Positions 34,081 through 46,106 of a stretch of DNA of 64,000 nucleotides are shown piece after piece. This DNA is from Mucor racemosus (taxonomy: Eukaryota > Mucoromycota > Mucoromycetes > Mucorales > Mucoraceae). A program made the position numbers and the translations under genes. The DNA lies in NCBI GenBank assembly GCA_027405735.1, contig JAPEHQ010000014.1:310001-374000 (forward strand), in the 5' to 3' direction. The notes beneath the pieces were generated by a model that was not told the origin of the DNA, ran no database searches, and saw nothing but the letters and a program-made list of their open reading frames with translations. Positions within the stretch are counted from its first letter, which is position 1, and every line of letters begins with the position of its first letter.

Positions 34081-35529
34081 ATTTCGTACAGATCAAATGG
34101 TTTAATGTGTTCATATCACATAAATGTATGTTTATTGGTCGACTGTTTGTGTAAGAAACACAATGATTAATCAAGGCTTCAAAAGGATTTTCTCATAATT
34201 TGAGGAGTAAACGTGCATAAATAGTTATATATGGTGAAAGCTCTATGCATATTCGAAGTATCTGATTAGCTAATGGTATAGACTATTGCCGGATATGTTT
34301 AACATATCTGATGGTAATTAATGATACTGATAATATTCTTTTAGTGAATACAAATACAAAACAGGCTTTTAGACAAACAGAATTCCATCAATTGTTTATT
34401 TTGACTAGTAGATATTGCCTTTTCAACTACCAATTACTTCAAAACACCTGGTTGTATTGTATATATGCAGTTTATTTATTGTGCTGATTTTTGTCTCTCG
34501 AGTAGAAATTTCCTTTTTCATGAAACATACGATATATTTATATTTGTAAATGAACGATTCATTTACTTCATCTGTTTCACACATTGTATCTCTTGCATTA
34601 ATCGCTTATTTATATGCCTCAAATATACTTTTTCATATTTAATCAATAAAAAATTCCCTTTGATATTTCACCGAGAAAGTATGATAAAGCTTGTTTATTC
34701 ATGTTACAATCTAAGGGTGCTATCGAGCCCAGATTATACTGGTAAATTTGGATGGCAAAACTTGGCTCGACACCAACGCCAGGGGGGAAACAGCAATTGC
34801 CGAGCCTGTGAGAAATTCCTCATTCATCTTTTTGTATATATATATTATTTAATGGAAACCATATTCATGATCATGTAAATAGTTTTACAAGTAAACCAGA
34901 TGCTGTATTTTTACTACAATTACTGATATAAATACATTGAATGAAGCATCATGTTCTTGATCCCTATAAACAAATGCATCAAAGAGCCAATAAGTATCCC
35001 CTAATCAAATTCAAAGCAATTCTTACCTAGAGGTCATAGCAATCCTTAATCAAGCTGGTCAACCAATGCATCTATAATCAAGCAATGTGGTTTTTGAAAC
35101 GAATGCTGCGTATTGTCAACTTGAAGAAAAAATATACGTTGCTTTCGAACAAGGCAGTTATCAGAAAGCTTTCAGATATATAGCAATGTACGATAATGAA
35201 AAAGGATACGATTATAAATGTAGCGCAAAATCTATCAAAGCCAAACATCTAATGATTCGCAAAGTGTACGAGAAGTTTTAAAGTACTATAATCTATCTTT
35301 TTGACCCGCGAAATAAAGTTTATATTTACATTATATACGTACATGATTTATGATGCATGAATTGATATGTGTTTATTAAATTTAACATTAGATTTTCCCG
35401 CACTATAAACGTGTATTTTTGTAAGGTTTTGTAATGTATGTAAGAATCGGATGGTATAGTAAATATAAAAAAGCAAAATACAGATGATATGTAATGTTAT
35501 GTAACGTAGTTGAAATCAATTAATATAAA
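34081..35529. other. AT-rich spacer with one small hairpin element
   Basis: The 67-bp hairpin at 34,714-34,783 is listed separately. An open stretch of 64 codons at 35,087-35,281 (with EKIYVAFEQGSYQKAFRYIA) is mildly protein-like but has no supporting homology. Confidence 0.45.
34714..34783 (+). repeat. Short hairpin repeat (TATCGAGCC...GGCTCGACA), copy 1
   Basis: TATCGAGCC at 34,721 and GGCTCGACA at 34,764-34,772 form an imperfect 9-bp inverted pair spanning 52 nt. The interior (TACTGGTAAATTTGGATGGC) matches 50,783-50,852 with the same 52-nt span. Confidence 0.7.
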
Positions 35530-36858
35530 TTAGGTAGATGTTAATCGTCTTTGAATAAAAGTATTTGAAAAGAATCGTTTGATACGTTCAGCAGTGACCA
35601 GAAGGGGTTTGCTTCCCTTTTTGCTGTTTATATCTTTTGATTTTTCTCTTGATGGAGCAACTTGAGATTTCTTGTTGAGTGCATGTAATAAAAACCTTGT
35701 TGCTTTTGACGCTCTTTGATTATTATTATCGGGCGTATTACTATAAGAAGCTAATTCATCATCGCCTACAGATATGATAGGCGAAGGTAATGTGCTTGTT
35801 GGAGATGGAGATATATTATAATATGCTGATTTGTTGATGGAAAAAGTATGATGTATACTATTAAAATTATGAATCGTAGTCTTCTTTTTCTTTTTAACTG
35901 GATTATCCAGTAGCCAAGCATGTTTTAATACATTTTCTGCTGTAATTCTTCGTTTAGGATTTCTGCATAATAAACATTTGATTAAAGAAAGTGCTTCATC
36001 TGAAAGTGAATTAGGCTCAGAATAGTGTGCCAAGCTAATTTTTTTAAATAATTCTGGCATAGTATCGCAATGAAATGGTAATTGTCCTGTAAGCATTGCA
36101 TATAGAATAACTCCACAACTCCACATGTCGACAGGGGGACCTCGATACGGTGTGGCAGTGACCATTTCAGGTGCTGCATAAAAGGGACTTCCACAATAGG
36201 TATCGAGTAATTTAGTGGAATCAAATAGCTTTCCAAAACCAAAATCACATAATCTAATAGAACCTGATTTATCTAGGAGAACTGTGAAGAAGAAAAAAGT
36301 AGTGAGCAAAGAAAAGCATAAGACGAAATCATCCACATTTTACCATTTTCTGGCTTGAGATCACGATGTACAATGTCATGCTATGATAATACATAATGTA
36401 ATGTGCGTTTTGTTTATTATTTTATTGCACTTTCACAAAATATGTGTATAAATTACCTTGTGAATGTATGCAACCGCACTTATTAATTCTCGAAACCAAA
36501 TCTTTGCTTGTGGTTCATCAATTTTCCCTTCTAATTTGATTCTTTCATACAATTCACCACCATCCACATATTCCAAAACGAAATAAATACATTTGCTTTC
36601 AACTTTTACTTGATTTACATTGACAATATTTTGATGCTTGAGATTTTTTGACAATAATTTACAAATTTCTTTTTCGTTTTCAGCATGTCGTCTTTGATCT
36701 TCATTCTTAAATCGTGTTGTATCAACTACTTTGATGGCAACTTTTCTTTTTGTATCGATTTCTTCTGCTAGAAAGACTTGACCAAAGTTACCTTTGCCTA
36801 ATATTTTGATTTTCTTGTATTTATCTTCTATTTTATCATTAATAGTTGTCATCATCAT
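35530..36858 (-). CDS. Ser/Thr protein kinase, CAMK/AMPK-related group
   Basis: Three exons on the minus strand: 36,858-36,457, 36,380-36,344 and 36,281-35,530; 396 residues. Gly loop GKGNFG (21-26), VAIK (Lys43), HRDLKPEN (139-146), DFG (159-161), T-loop DTYCGSPFYAAPE with Thr174, and subdomain IX DMWSCGVILYAMLTGQLPF. The LLDTYCGSPFYAAPE pattern is that of AMPK-related kinases such as NUAK/SNF1-like members. The catalytic loop is encoded by a 37-nt exon. After the kinase domain comes a Lys run (KKKKKTT) and a Ser/Pro-rich tail ending with basic clusters; there is no recognised UBA or KA1 domain. The ATG is chosen at the first Met of the MMMTTIND run. Specific pathway unknown. Confidence 0.9.
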
Positions 36859-38049
36859 TATCAAGTTGATGTTATTAGTTGTGAGAAAGAAAAAGGAAAA
36901 AAAAATCAAGAGAAAAAGAATTGATTATGTAGGTGGATAAACTCGGAAACTTATATATAATAATATGTCCTATACATATCAAGAAGAAAGTAGAGCAACA
37001 ACAACAACAACAACAGCAATAACAAGAACAAGAACAAGAACAAGAAGAGGAGGAGAAGGAGGAGTAGGAGTAGGATAAAGTTAAGGTTGTTGTTTCTTTA
37101 GTTTAGCTTTTAACTGCATCATCTTGTTTTTCTCTTTTTTTTTCTCTTTCTTTCCATAAATACAACTTCTCAAATCCCTTGTATACATATTAATAGCTCT
37201 ACATATCCTATATTTATATGTGTCAACTTGATGTTTTCCCCTTAAACCCTTTCTACATGGATATTGGCGCTCTTTTTTTTTTCCGAAATGGTTTGTATTA
37301 TAATGTTATACATAATCGGAAGAAATTCATACGGAGCAGCGAGATGTCAGTGTAATTAAGTTTTTGCTAAGCATCCAAGTGCTGAGTTTTTTTTTTTGTT
37401 CATAATTCCAAATGTTAAATATGTTTGTTTGGTATTTTCAGCATGATAATTGAGAAATTTTTGTAGATAAGTTATGGAATAGCTGACTGAATCTTTGGAA
37501 AGATATAAAATTAAGTTGTTCAATTACTACAAAATTCCATTAAAATGAAGAAAACGAGGTATAATCATGCAATGCACTTTCAACGCCGCTTTTTTCTCCA
37601 CATTTGAAACTCCACATTTGTAATACCTTGATGATAAAGAATTGTTTCTTCTTTTTGAGATTAATTAAATGAATACAAATTTTATAAACATGCATATTGC
37701 AATATAAAATACATCTGAGTTTTTTTTTTGAAAAAAAAAAAAGGCTTCTCTGGCTGAAATTAAGGCATTGTTTGATAGGGTATATAATTTCAGAGCGTCA
37801 TTTGAAATTCAAATATCAATGTTAAAGCTAATTAGAAATTGAAAATATTCATGTATACTATGCATGGCCATGCTTTATTTATACATGGCAATTTGTTTTC
37901 TGTTACCTATTGATCATTGCTTTAAATCTCTATAAGATCATACATGTAGTGAAAATTTAACTTTAAAAATTAAAAAAGAAAAAGGGGGAAGACCCGATAG
38001 AATTAAATATATATATACACAAGTTTTTATTTTTTTATGTTGGTATCTT
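36859..38049. other. Spacer with purine-rich microsatellite
   Basis: Upstream region of the kinase gene. CAACAACAA and AAGAACAAG triplet runs then GAGGAGGAGAAGGAGG at about 36,993-37,070 form a compound microsatellite that may lie in the kinase leader. No gene. Confidence 0.5.
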
Positions 38050-39035
38050 TTATACAAGCGTTTCTGTTTGAGTAGTTTGTTGCTGTTGTGGTATTCTTCG
38101 TTGTCTTTGTCTTCTTCTTCTACTAATCAATGTGATAAATTGAGGCATCAATCTAACATCCAAATCTGAGCTAATGTGAATAGAGGATTCTAAAATACCC
38201 ATCCATTCATTTTTAGCAGCTTCAGTATGTGTTGTCAAGAGGAATTGGGGACCATTCTGTATATTAAGTCGAATAACATGACGAAATTTGAGATAATCCG
38301 TTGCTACTGTTACTTGAGCACCTTGCATTGTATAACTCCAAGCAGATTGAGCTGATTTTTTGGTTTTTGGGTTACGATGATAAGCAGTGATTTTTGTACC
38401 ATAGACGACAACATATAGATCTCTGTATATATATATATATATTATTAGTTTAAAAAGGTATTAAAAGTAATTCTTTTTTACTCACCTCCATGATCTATTT
38501 TTTGATTTAATCTCGGGCTTACTAAATTCACATTTTACATGCATGTAGGCCATCTTGTCAATCGAACATTCATAGTCAGGTAATTTCTCATTGCCTTCTT
38601 CTTCTCTAGGTATAATTATTCTATTTGATAATGATTTTGGAAATTTAAATGTCCAAGGATGAGAAGGATCATCATAGCAAGGTGGGGAATCTTTGTATTC
38701 TTGATCTTGATCTTGATCTTGTTCATCTTCATTTTCTTCGAGTGTATCAAGTATTGATTCCTCTCCATCTTCTATGGATGAATTTGATGAAAATGTTGTT
38801 GATGTGACAGAAAGAGGTAATGATACAGTAGATGAAAACGAATTTAATCTGATGTTTTTTGTTGATGAATGTAGAGACCAGCTACTAGTTTTCTTTCGAA
38901 GCCATGGAAATGCTACTGCTTGGGATATTAATAAATGACATACTGTAATTCAATCTCAAATTACAAGGTCCTACCTTTTGCAGTTGCATTACTGATATTG
39001 CTGTGAATAGTATTGTTGTTATCGAATCTTAACAT
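38050..39035 (-). CDS. PH-domain protein, YHR131C/YNL144C-like
   Basis: Three exons on the minus strand: 39,035-38,975, 38,918-38,486 and 38,422-38,050; 288 residues. The N-terminal half is Ser/Thr-rich with a Gln-Asp repeat (DQDQDQDQE). Then comes the motif LPDYECSIDKMAYMHVK followed by KNRSWRDLYVVVYGTKITAY, the first strands of the fungal PH domain seen in the YHR131C family (LPxYxCSV...RSWRxxYxVLxGT). The core ends with LTTHTEAAKNEWMGILES, the C-terminal helix with its conserved Trp. The tail is basic (RRRRQRQRR) then Gln-rich. Probably membrane- or phosphoinositide-associated; no biochemical role is known for the family. Lies between the kinase and BYE1 genes, all on the same strand. Confidence 0.8.
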
Positions 39036-40349
39036 GATGCTTTGAATATGATTTATGTAAATTTACATGTAATAAATGAAATAAATAAATGAATGTATAT
39101 ATGAGAAATGGTTCTTTAATTAGTAAAAAAAAAAAAAAAAAAAAAAAAGGGAAAAATGCATTGAAAAACAACATCTCTTTTATAAGAAAAGGAAAAGCGT
39201 ACACCACCCCCCAAAATTTGATTAATTTTGACAACGATGTAGATATACAGAGTTGTGCTGGGAACTTTTTTATATTGGTTGGCTAGAACTTTATTTAAAA
39301 ATAATACACGTTAATTAAACTATTGGAAATTCTATATTTAACAAGTTTTTCTTGTTATTGTTATTGATTTGTTGCCAATTATATAATGAAATAGGCGGAG
39401 GAGAGGCTTTTATATTAAATTGATTATTCTTTCTCTCTCTTCAAAGCCAAAATTTGATCTGTCTCTTCCAAACACAACGAGATTTTTTTATATCACAATG
39501 ACGATGGATATATAGAACATCCCCTTCTTAATCATATGTAATCATCATGGATACAATAACTCCATGCTGAGTGAGTTGTGCTTTTGTCTCACGTTTGACA
39601 ATCTTATCATTTTTGCCAAGTTGACTGCAAATGAAAATAAATAGGAGAAGGAGGGTTTATATTTTCGCAAAAGATCCCATGAACACATCTCACAAACATG
39701 CAAAAAAATATTTGAATGAGTTTACCCATAGTTTTTAGTTTCTCCGAAATATATGAGTGGGGATATCATGTACCATTTCATCAATCTATATGAAATACTT
39801 AATAAAATATATTGTATATCATATGTAATGCCCTGTTACACCATAATATAAAATCAAACTAGTATTAATTTATAGGATGATGATGCTAATGATGCTGATG
39901 ATGACGGTAATTTTCTCCTTGGTTGAACATCTTGGACGATCATAAATTAAATGTATATTGTGATAAACATGCTCCCCTAGCGTATATAATCACACTCTTG
40001 CACAAGAAAAAATAAAGTTTAATTCTCATCTCCTTCTGTCTGTCTCTCCCCCCACATTTTCATGAATCCAGAACTAAATGTGTCTTATTCCGAGCAATGC
40101 ATAATCATTATCATTTTATCCCCGGAAATGTCTTTTAGTAAAATTTGCACGATTAACCGGGCCGTATATTATATACATATATATGTGCTTTTGGATAGTA
40201 GTACGTAAACATTTTTCCATTATGGGATTGCTGTTTCAATACAAACATTTTGAAAAAAAAAGGTACAATCTAGATTATTACAATATCAATTGACAACATT
40301 TTTATTATTATATAATGCAAAAATTATGTTATTTTGAAACATGAGCATT
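39036..40349. other. Spacer between PH-protein gene and BYE1
   Basis: No gene. A 23-nt poly(A) tract at about 39,125-39,147 and GATGATGATGC-type triplets near 39,876 are simple sequence. Confidence 0.5.
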
Positions 40350-43300
40350 TTAGTAAGAAGGTCGGTAATAAGATGATGATGAGTAATTATCATATTGTTG
40401 GTTATTTTTTGAAGATTGAGGCGTATTGTTATTATTATATCCGTAAGATGGTTGATATGACGATGAAGAAGATGAAAGTGGATAACCTAGTTGTTGTTGT
40501 TGTTGTTGTTGTTGTTGTTGCTGATAAGGTGGTCGTTGATGTAATGTATTTGTAGATGTTGTTGTTGTTGTTGTTGTTGTAGAATATATTGGTGGCCGTT
40601 GTTGTTGTTGTGATGGTTCAATAATAGGCTTTTGAGTTTGCTTTGTAAGCACTAAAACGCCTAAAAACAAATCACATTGTCGCTTAGTTTCTTCTACACG
40701 AACAACATATAAACAATCTGGTATATGTTGAACTTTATATAAAGGTATCAAATAAAAATCTTTAATTCTAGTCTTATTATGTCCAACAACAGCATAACGA
40801 TGTCTAGAATCAAGATAATTGAGCAAAATTTGACCTTGTTGATTAGTATCACCTCCTTTTGCTTCCACTTCAAGCAAAACAATTTCACGACTAGTAGAAT
40901 ATTGAGTTTGTGTTACGTAATTAGTAACGCGCTCAGATGGGATACGACCTTCAATCCACATGGTGGGTGAGAGAACTTCGTTCCATTCCGTATCTGATAA
41001 TAAACGGCCTCCGATTTGTCGAGCTGATGCTTCAAACTCTGCAACTTGTGGCATATTAACACGACCTTGCCAAATGGTAGGGAGTATTTCCGTTTCCTGT
41101 TGTATGTTGGTATCATCCGTTTGCTCTTTTTCCTCTTCTTGTTCTTGTTCTTGTTCTTGTTCTTGTTCTTGTTCTTGTTCAAGTTCAGTTGTATCAACTT
41201 CTTCAACTTGGAATGTTTCATCTTCATCGCCTAATAATTCTTCTACATCTAATGTAACTCTTCTTTTTTTGACTTCTGGATCATTGTTTTCTGTTGAAAT
41301 AGTATCAGACATTGATCCACTTCGTTTATTTGATACATGGGAATTATCATCTTGTGCAGGGATACCAATACGGGCTAAAATATCATCCAAAGGATCCAAC
41401 TGATGATGATGAGTAGAACTGGTGGTGGGACTAATTGGGGGTTTAAAATTGGTTTCTGGCGCAGAAGTAGTAATGGGAGGAGTACTTGAAGATGTCGATG
41501 ATAAAGGATTCCTTGGTTTGTTAATTTTATCCAATTGTTGTTGCACTTGTTCAGAATACATGTTATTATTATCTTTATCAGGTACCATGATAATATCCCC
41601 TTTATGTGTCTTTTTAATGATGGGCGTATTATCCATTTTCATTACTGAATTCTTGAGACCTGTTTTACGAAATACTTCAGACATGGATTTAAGTTCTGGA
41701 TTTGCCATATCTTCTGAAGACATCTTGACAAGTTCATCAGGAGTTAAATCACCTGTAACCACACGTATTTGAAATACTTTATTGGCTTTATCCTTCAAGT
41801 TGTATAATAAAGATCGAAATTTACTCTTGTAAGGTTCTCCACATGTACGTCGTTTTCTACCTATTCCACCATCACCTAATTGTTCCAACATGGTATTTTC
41901 AATTGATTTAGCAAGTACTTCTGCTCTTTCTTCAGTTGTTAATGTAGATTCATCCATCATATCAGCATTTTCTGTCAAGGCAATATCAAAGATTGATTTG
42001 AGAACAGTCTTCAAGTTCTTAATTACATTTCGTCGTACTGGATTCTCTTCTTCTGTCATTTGACTTGGAGACATTGGTGTATCTGGTGTAGCTGATTGAG
42101 GTGCTTCTTTTTCTTCTTCTTCTTCCTCATCTTGTTCTTCTTCTTCATCTTCCTCATCTTCAGCTTGAAATTCGTCTTCATCTTCGTCTTCGTCTTTCTT
42201 TTCTACATTATTATCATAAACTTCGACACCCTCTTCTTGGGCATCCAAAACTGATTCCTTTTCCTCATTTTGATTACTGTTTTTTCTTTTATTTTTAATA
42301 ATAGATGGTGTCATTGATTGAGTGCTAGTTCGCATAGATGATGATCGTCTTGTTGCTCGAGGAGCAGGCGCATTTAGTTCGCTTTGCTTACGAGCACAGA
42401 CATCGCTACAAAATGAATCAGCTCTAGTATGATTGTTGCAGCCTGAATAAAGGCATTTTGATTGAGTTCTTGTCCTTGTTTGACGGGTATTTGTAGGTTT
42501 CTACAAGTTAACAAAACGTTTAATAATTCATATTTTGCTATGCATTCATTATTTTACCTCTTCTTTTACTACAATTTTGATTTTCGGTTCATTAGCTACT
42601 AAATATAATAATAAAGGTTAGTTTTTTGTTCCTGCATTTGCATTCATGTAAACATGCATGAATACACACACACGCGCACACACACATATTCAAACATTTA
42701 GTCAAACATGTAAGATATTCATTCTGACATGCTGCTTGTCAAATCAATGACAGATTGCTATTCAGCGTATGATAATGACATGAATAAATATGAGAGCATT
42801 AAAGGGAGGGTGTAAAGGGTAATGGTAGGATGGGTAGAGATAAGAGCCTTGTCCTTGTTTCTTTTTTCTTTTTTTTTCATCGTTGATCTCTTAAAAGAAA
42901 ATGTATAAATAAATGCAAAAAAAGAAGATATTATATAACTTTTATATAGTAGATAATTTTATAAAATAGGAGAATAATAGTAGTTTTATAATGTACATTT
43001 GATAGTTTTTGGTTTTATATATATATAAAAAAAGTTCTCTTTACATCAATATTTCAAGGCAAGAAATGTTGCCAAACCTATACAGGTCATCTCATTTATA
43101 TGGAACTTACATTTATGTGTGTGTGCGTGTATTACGTGTTTACATGAAAGAAAGAAAAAGAGATACGAAACTTACCTTGTTTACAATTGTTACAAACCCA
43201 ATCAATATTCTCCTCATCTTCTTCTTGGTTATCAGGGTCAAACTCTACGCAAGTGCAATGGAACCTATTTTCAACTATCAATATATAAATCTATTAAAAA

Positions 43301-43843
43301 ACAAGATAAAAAATCATACCATTCTTCACATGTATCACATTGAACCATTGGCTCGCCATTATATGGTTGTTGACATATACAATACAATTTTTTAGCCCTT
43401 GTAACTTTCTTCTTTTTTGGAACAGAAGAAGATGGTTTTGATCTTGATCGCGTGATTCTTTTTTGTTGTGGTTGTTGTTCTACCTGTGGTTCTACCTGTA
43501 GTTCTACCTCTGGCGTAGTTAATAGTGCTGGTTGTTGTTTCATTAATGAGCCAGGAGTAATAAAATGAGTGTCATTTGAAACTAAATTTGCTGTTGATGC
43601 AGCATCAACACCACTACCACCAGCAATCAAATCACTCAAATTTATCCCATCAAGATTCTCAAACCCATTTTGTTGTAACAAACCCCAACCATCAAAGGAA
43701 TTGTTATTATTTGAGGGTAATGCTGGCGTAGCAGAATGCCATTCTACCTCATGTTCTTCTGGTTGAACAGATGTTGCATGTTCTGTTGATAACAAATTTG
43801 TTTCTGTTTGATCTTGTAAATCTAAATATTCGTCAATATTCAT
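40350..43843 (-). CDS. BYE1: BYE1-like transcription elongation regulator (PHD, TFIIS middle domain, SPOC)
   Basis: Four exons on the minus strand: 43,843-43,320, 43,264-43,176, 42,598-42,558 and 42,500-40,350; 934 residues. A PHD finger (about 154-204: YCICQQ, MVQCDTCEEW, FHCTC, WVCNNC) is split by intron 1. It is followed by a Cys-rich patch CLYSGCNNHTRADSFC, an acidic run, and the TFIIS central domain that docks on Pol II (about 371-493, RRNVIKNLKTVLKSIF ... YKSKFRSLLYNLKD). A SPOC domain spans about 693-850 (IWQGRVNMPQVAEF ... HNKTRIKDFYLIPL) and the tail is Gln/Ser-rich. This is the architecture of yeast Bye1 and metazoan PHF3/DIDO, which bind H3K4me3 and the Pol II CTD. EQ and Q repeats are encoded by trinucleotide runs. 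The third intron carries a CA microsatellite near 42,665. Confidence 0.93.
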
Positions 43844-44091
43844 GTTGGTTTTATTGATATATTATAGGAAAAGAATAGTGTGCGAATGCAACCACCCTTT
43901 TCTATCACTCTTTTTGAGCCTACAAGAGTGTACAAATCAGAAAAAACTTTGCTATAGCAGTCCATAATGCCCAATCACGGCATGTTCATAGTTTGATAGA
44001 TGCAAATCTGGTTTGGTATAATGAATATTTAAAAATGACGAAATTTGAAGCATCTTAGTACCTTCTTTATCTTTACTTTTTTTTAAAAAAA
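43844..44091. promoter_or_regulatory. Bidirectional promoter between BYE1 and MRI1
   Basis: 248 bp separate the two divergent ATGs, so both transcripts must start here. A T-rich stretch and CTTTACTTTTTTTTAAAAAA precede MRI1. No specific operator can be named. Confidence 0.5.
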
Positions 44092-45285
44092 ATGGCTGAT
44101 AATAACGGTTAGTTGTATACACATTCCAACAGCAAAAAACACTATTATTCATATAAAGTTTCAATAGCTAAAACTCTCGAAGCCATCAAATATACCAGAG
44201 GCGATCTTCGCATCCTTAATCAACTTGTTTTACCTCATGAAACCATCTTTGAAACTGTATTAAATGTTCAAAATGGTCATGCAGCCATTAAAACCATGAA
44301 AACTCGTGGTGCTCCTGCAATTGCCATTGTAGCTGCTCTTTCTTTAGCTGTAGATGTCAATACTCGTTTCGAACAAGGTGAATTTGAGACTGTAGATCAA
44401 GCCGTCAAATTCTTGTTGGAATCTTTAGATTATTTAAAGACATCACGTCCTACAGCTGTCAACTTGTTTGATGCTGCTTCTAAACTCGAATATCTCATCA
44501 ACACCACTGCTAAAACTGCCCAAGAGCCTGTTACTGTCGTTACAGCTTACATTGAGGCTGCTGAGCAAATGTTGATTGACGATGTCAAAGATAACAAAAA
44601 CATTGGTAAATTCGGTGCCGATTACATTATTGCTAATGCAAAGAACCCTGATAATGTTAGTGTCTTGACTCACTGCAATACTGGTTCTTTGGCAACTGCT
44701 GGTTGGGGCACTGCTCTTGGTATCATTCGTGATCTTCACAAGAACAACAAACTCGAACATGCTTACTGTACAGAAACCCGTCCTTATAACCAAGGTTCTC
44801 GTTTAACTGCATACGAACTCGTATATGAACAAATCCCTGCTACTTTGATTTGTGATAGCATGGCTTCTGCTCTTTTGAAGCAAAACCCTAATGTCCAAGC
44901 TATTGTGGTGGGCGCTGATCGTGTAGCCGCTAATGGTGACACTGCTAATAAAATCGGTACCTATCAATTAGCTATCACTGCTAAACATCATGGTATTTTG
45001 TTCATTGTCGCTGCTCCCTCTACATCTATTGACCTCAAGACAAAGAGCGGTGATGATATTCCTATTGAACAACGTCCTGCTGAAGAATTGGTTACTGTAG
45101 CTGGTGTTCGTGTTAATGATAACGAACCTACTACAATTCGTACAGCTGCTGCAGAAATTGGCGTTTGGAACCCTAGTTTTGATGTTACTCCTGCTAGTTT
45201 GATCTCTGCTATTGTTACTGAACAAGGTGTCGTTGTCAAGAAGGAGGGTGAAGATGTGTTTGATATGGCTGCTTTTCTCAAATAA
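44092..45285 (+). CDS. MRI1: Methylthioribose-1-phosphate isomerase
   Basis: Two exons: 44,092-44,107 (MADNN plus one base) and 44,168-45,285; 377 residues (human 369). The intron donor is GTTAGT. Family motifs: AIKYTRGDLRILNQL near the start, TRGAPAIAIVAALSLA, HCNTGSLATAGWGTALG with the catalytic Cys, ETRPYNQGSRLTAYEL, and VGADRVAANGDTANKIGTYQ with the catalytic Asp. It belongs to the eIF2B-alpha/MtnA fold but the Cys/Asp pair and the ETRP motif identify the isomerase rather than eIF2B. It converts MTR-1-P to methylthioribulose-1-P in methionine salvage in the cytosol. The second exon is long, intron-free and rich in C/T-ending codons. Confidence 0.96.
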
Positions 45286-46106
45286 ACATTTGTAGTACTG
45301 TATAATAATATTCCAATTAGAAAGCTGAAATTATAGAATAAAAAAAAGCCGAGGAATTTGGATTTTACTGTATATGTTTTGCTTTTTATATATGGTGGAG
45401 GGGATTTACTTGTTTTAATACATTTTACATGTTTGGCTTCTGTAGTGTTACTAAAAAGTAGGTTAAATTTTACGTTGAAAGCTTTAAAATTCATCCATCA
45501 TAAAAAGAAAGGTTCTCCGTGATTGAATCACTACTAGTCTCTTTATTACTTTTCTCTTTATAAAAATAAGATTTATTTCCCAATAACTCTCAATATTGTA
45601 GGTTGTATTTATGTTTTATTTAAAATAAGCCTTTGAATAATTAATAGCAATTAGCAATGCAGCCAAACCTTAATTTCTGTATGAAATTTCGATACCTGCA
45701 TCTTATAGCTGCTTGGAATATTTAAGCAACCGCGTCCGGGCTGTCCGGTAATTTTTTTTTAGAAATTTAAAGCTTGGAAATATTATTTAGATGGCCGCTT
45801 CCGGGATTGTTCGGCTTTTTTTTTTTGGAAAAGTGACCATTGGCAAAAATATGAACGTAGGGTCTTTATTGTAAAATGAAAAGGGAACCAAGAACTATTA
45901 GGTCTCGGTTCCTGAAGATATTTATACTACAATTTCTATTAAATGCCAGTTCTAATAGGAATTGAAACTAAATAAAAGGGCGAAAACCGACAAACATTAT
46001 TAGCCTAATAACGGATTTAACTTGAAGAGTAAAAGATGATATAACTGGATTCAAAAAAAGTCCATAAGATCACAAATTTAAAATATTTATATATTATTAT
46101 AAAAGC
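45286..46106. other. MRI1 downstream region up to the composite transposon
   Basis: AATAAAAAAAAGCC near 45,337 is a likely poly(A) signal region for MRI1. No gene. A degenerate GC-rich tandem pair at 45,713-45,830 is listed separately. Confidence 0.5.
45713..45830 (+). repeat. Degenerate tandem pair of about 60 bp, GC-rich core plus T-tract
   Basis: Unit 1 has TTGGAATATTTAAG, CGCGTCCGGGCTGTCCGG then a T9 run. Unit 2 has TTGGAAATATTATTTAG, CCGCTTCCGGGATTGTTCGG then a T11 run. The CCGGG core is out of keeping with the AT-rich surroundings. Confidence 0.55.

Noticed and set aside
34465..34878. 137-codon open frame on the plus strand
   Set aside because: Composition is Phe/Ile/Cys-rich low complexity, it starts in AT-rich spacer and runs through the hairpin repeat; no family resemblance or splice partner.
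41120..41185. Regular TTCTTG hexamer array, CRISPR-like at first glance
   Set aside because: It encodes the Glu-Gln repeat of BYE1 on the minus strand, has no spacers, and this is a eukaryotic genome.
40960..41403. 147-codon frame antisense to BYE1
   Set aside because: Shadow of the BYE1 acidic and Gln-rich coding exon; the Ser/Cys repeats simply mirror the GAA/CAA-type codons on the other strand.
43009..43395. 128-codon plus-strand frame overlapping BYE1
   Set aside because: It spans the BYE1 PHD exons and their introns in antisense; the PHD Cys/His pattern on the minus strand is the real signal.
44443..44793. Long antisense frames within MRI1 and RPL21
   Set aside because: By-products of biased codon use in highly expressed genes; no motifs, and the sense proteins are unambiguous.
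46099..46106. Target-site duplication for the composite transposon
   Set aside because: The triplets next to the outer ends (AGC before 46,107; TAT after 55,653; TAA after 54,374; ATT after 50,034) do not match each other, so none is claimed.
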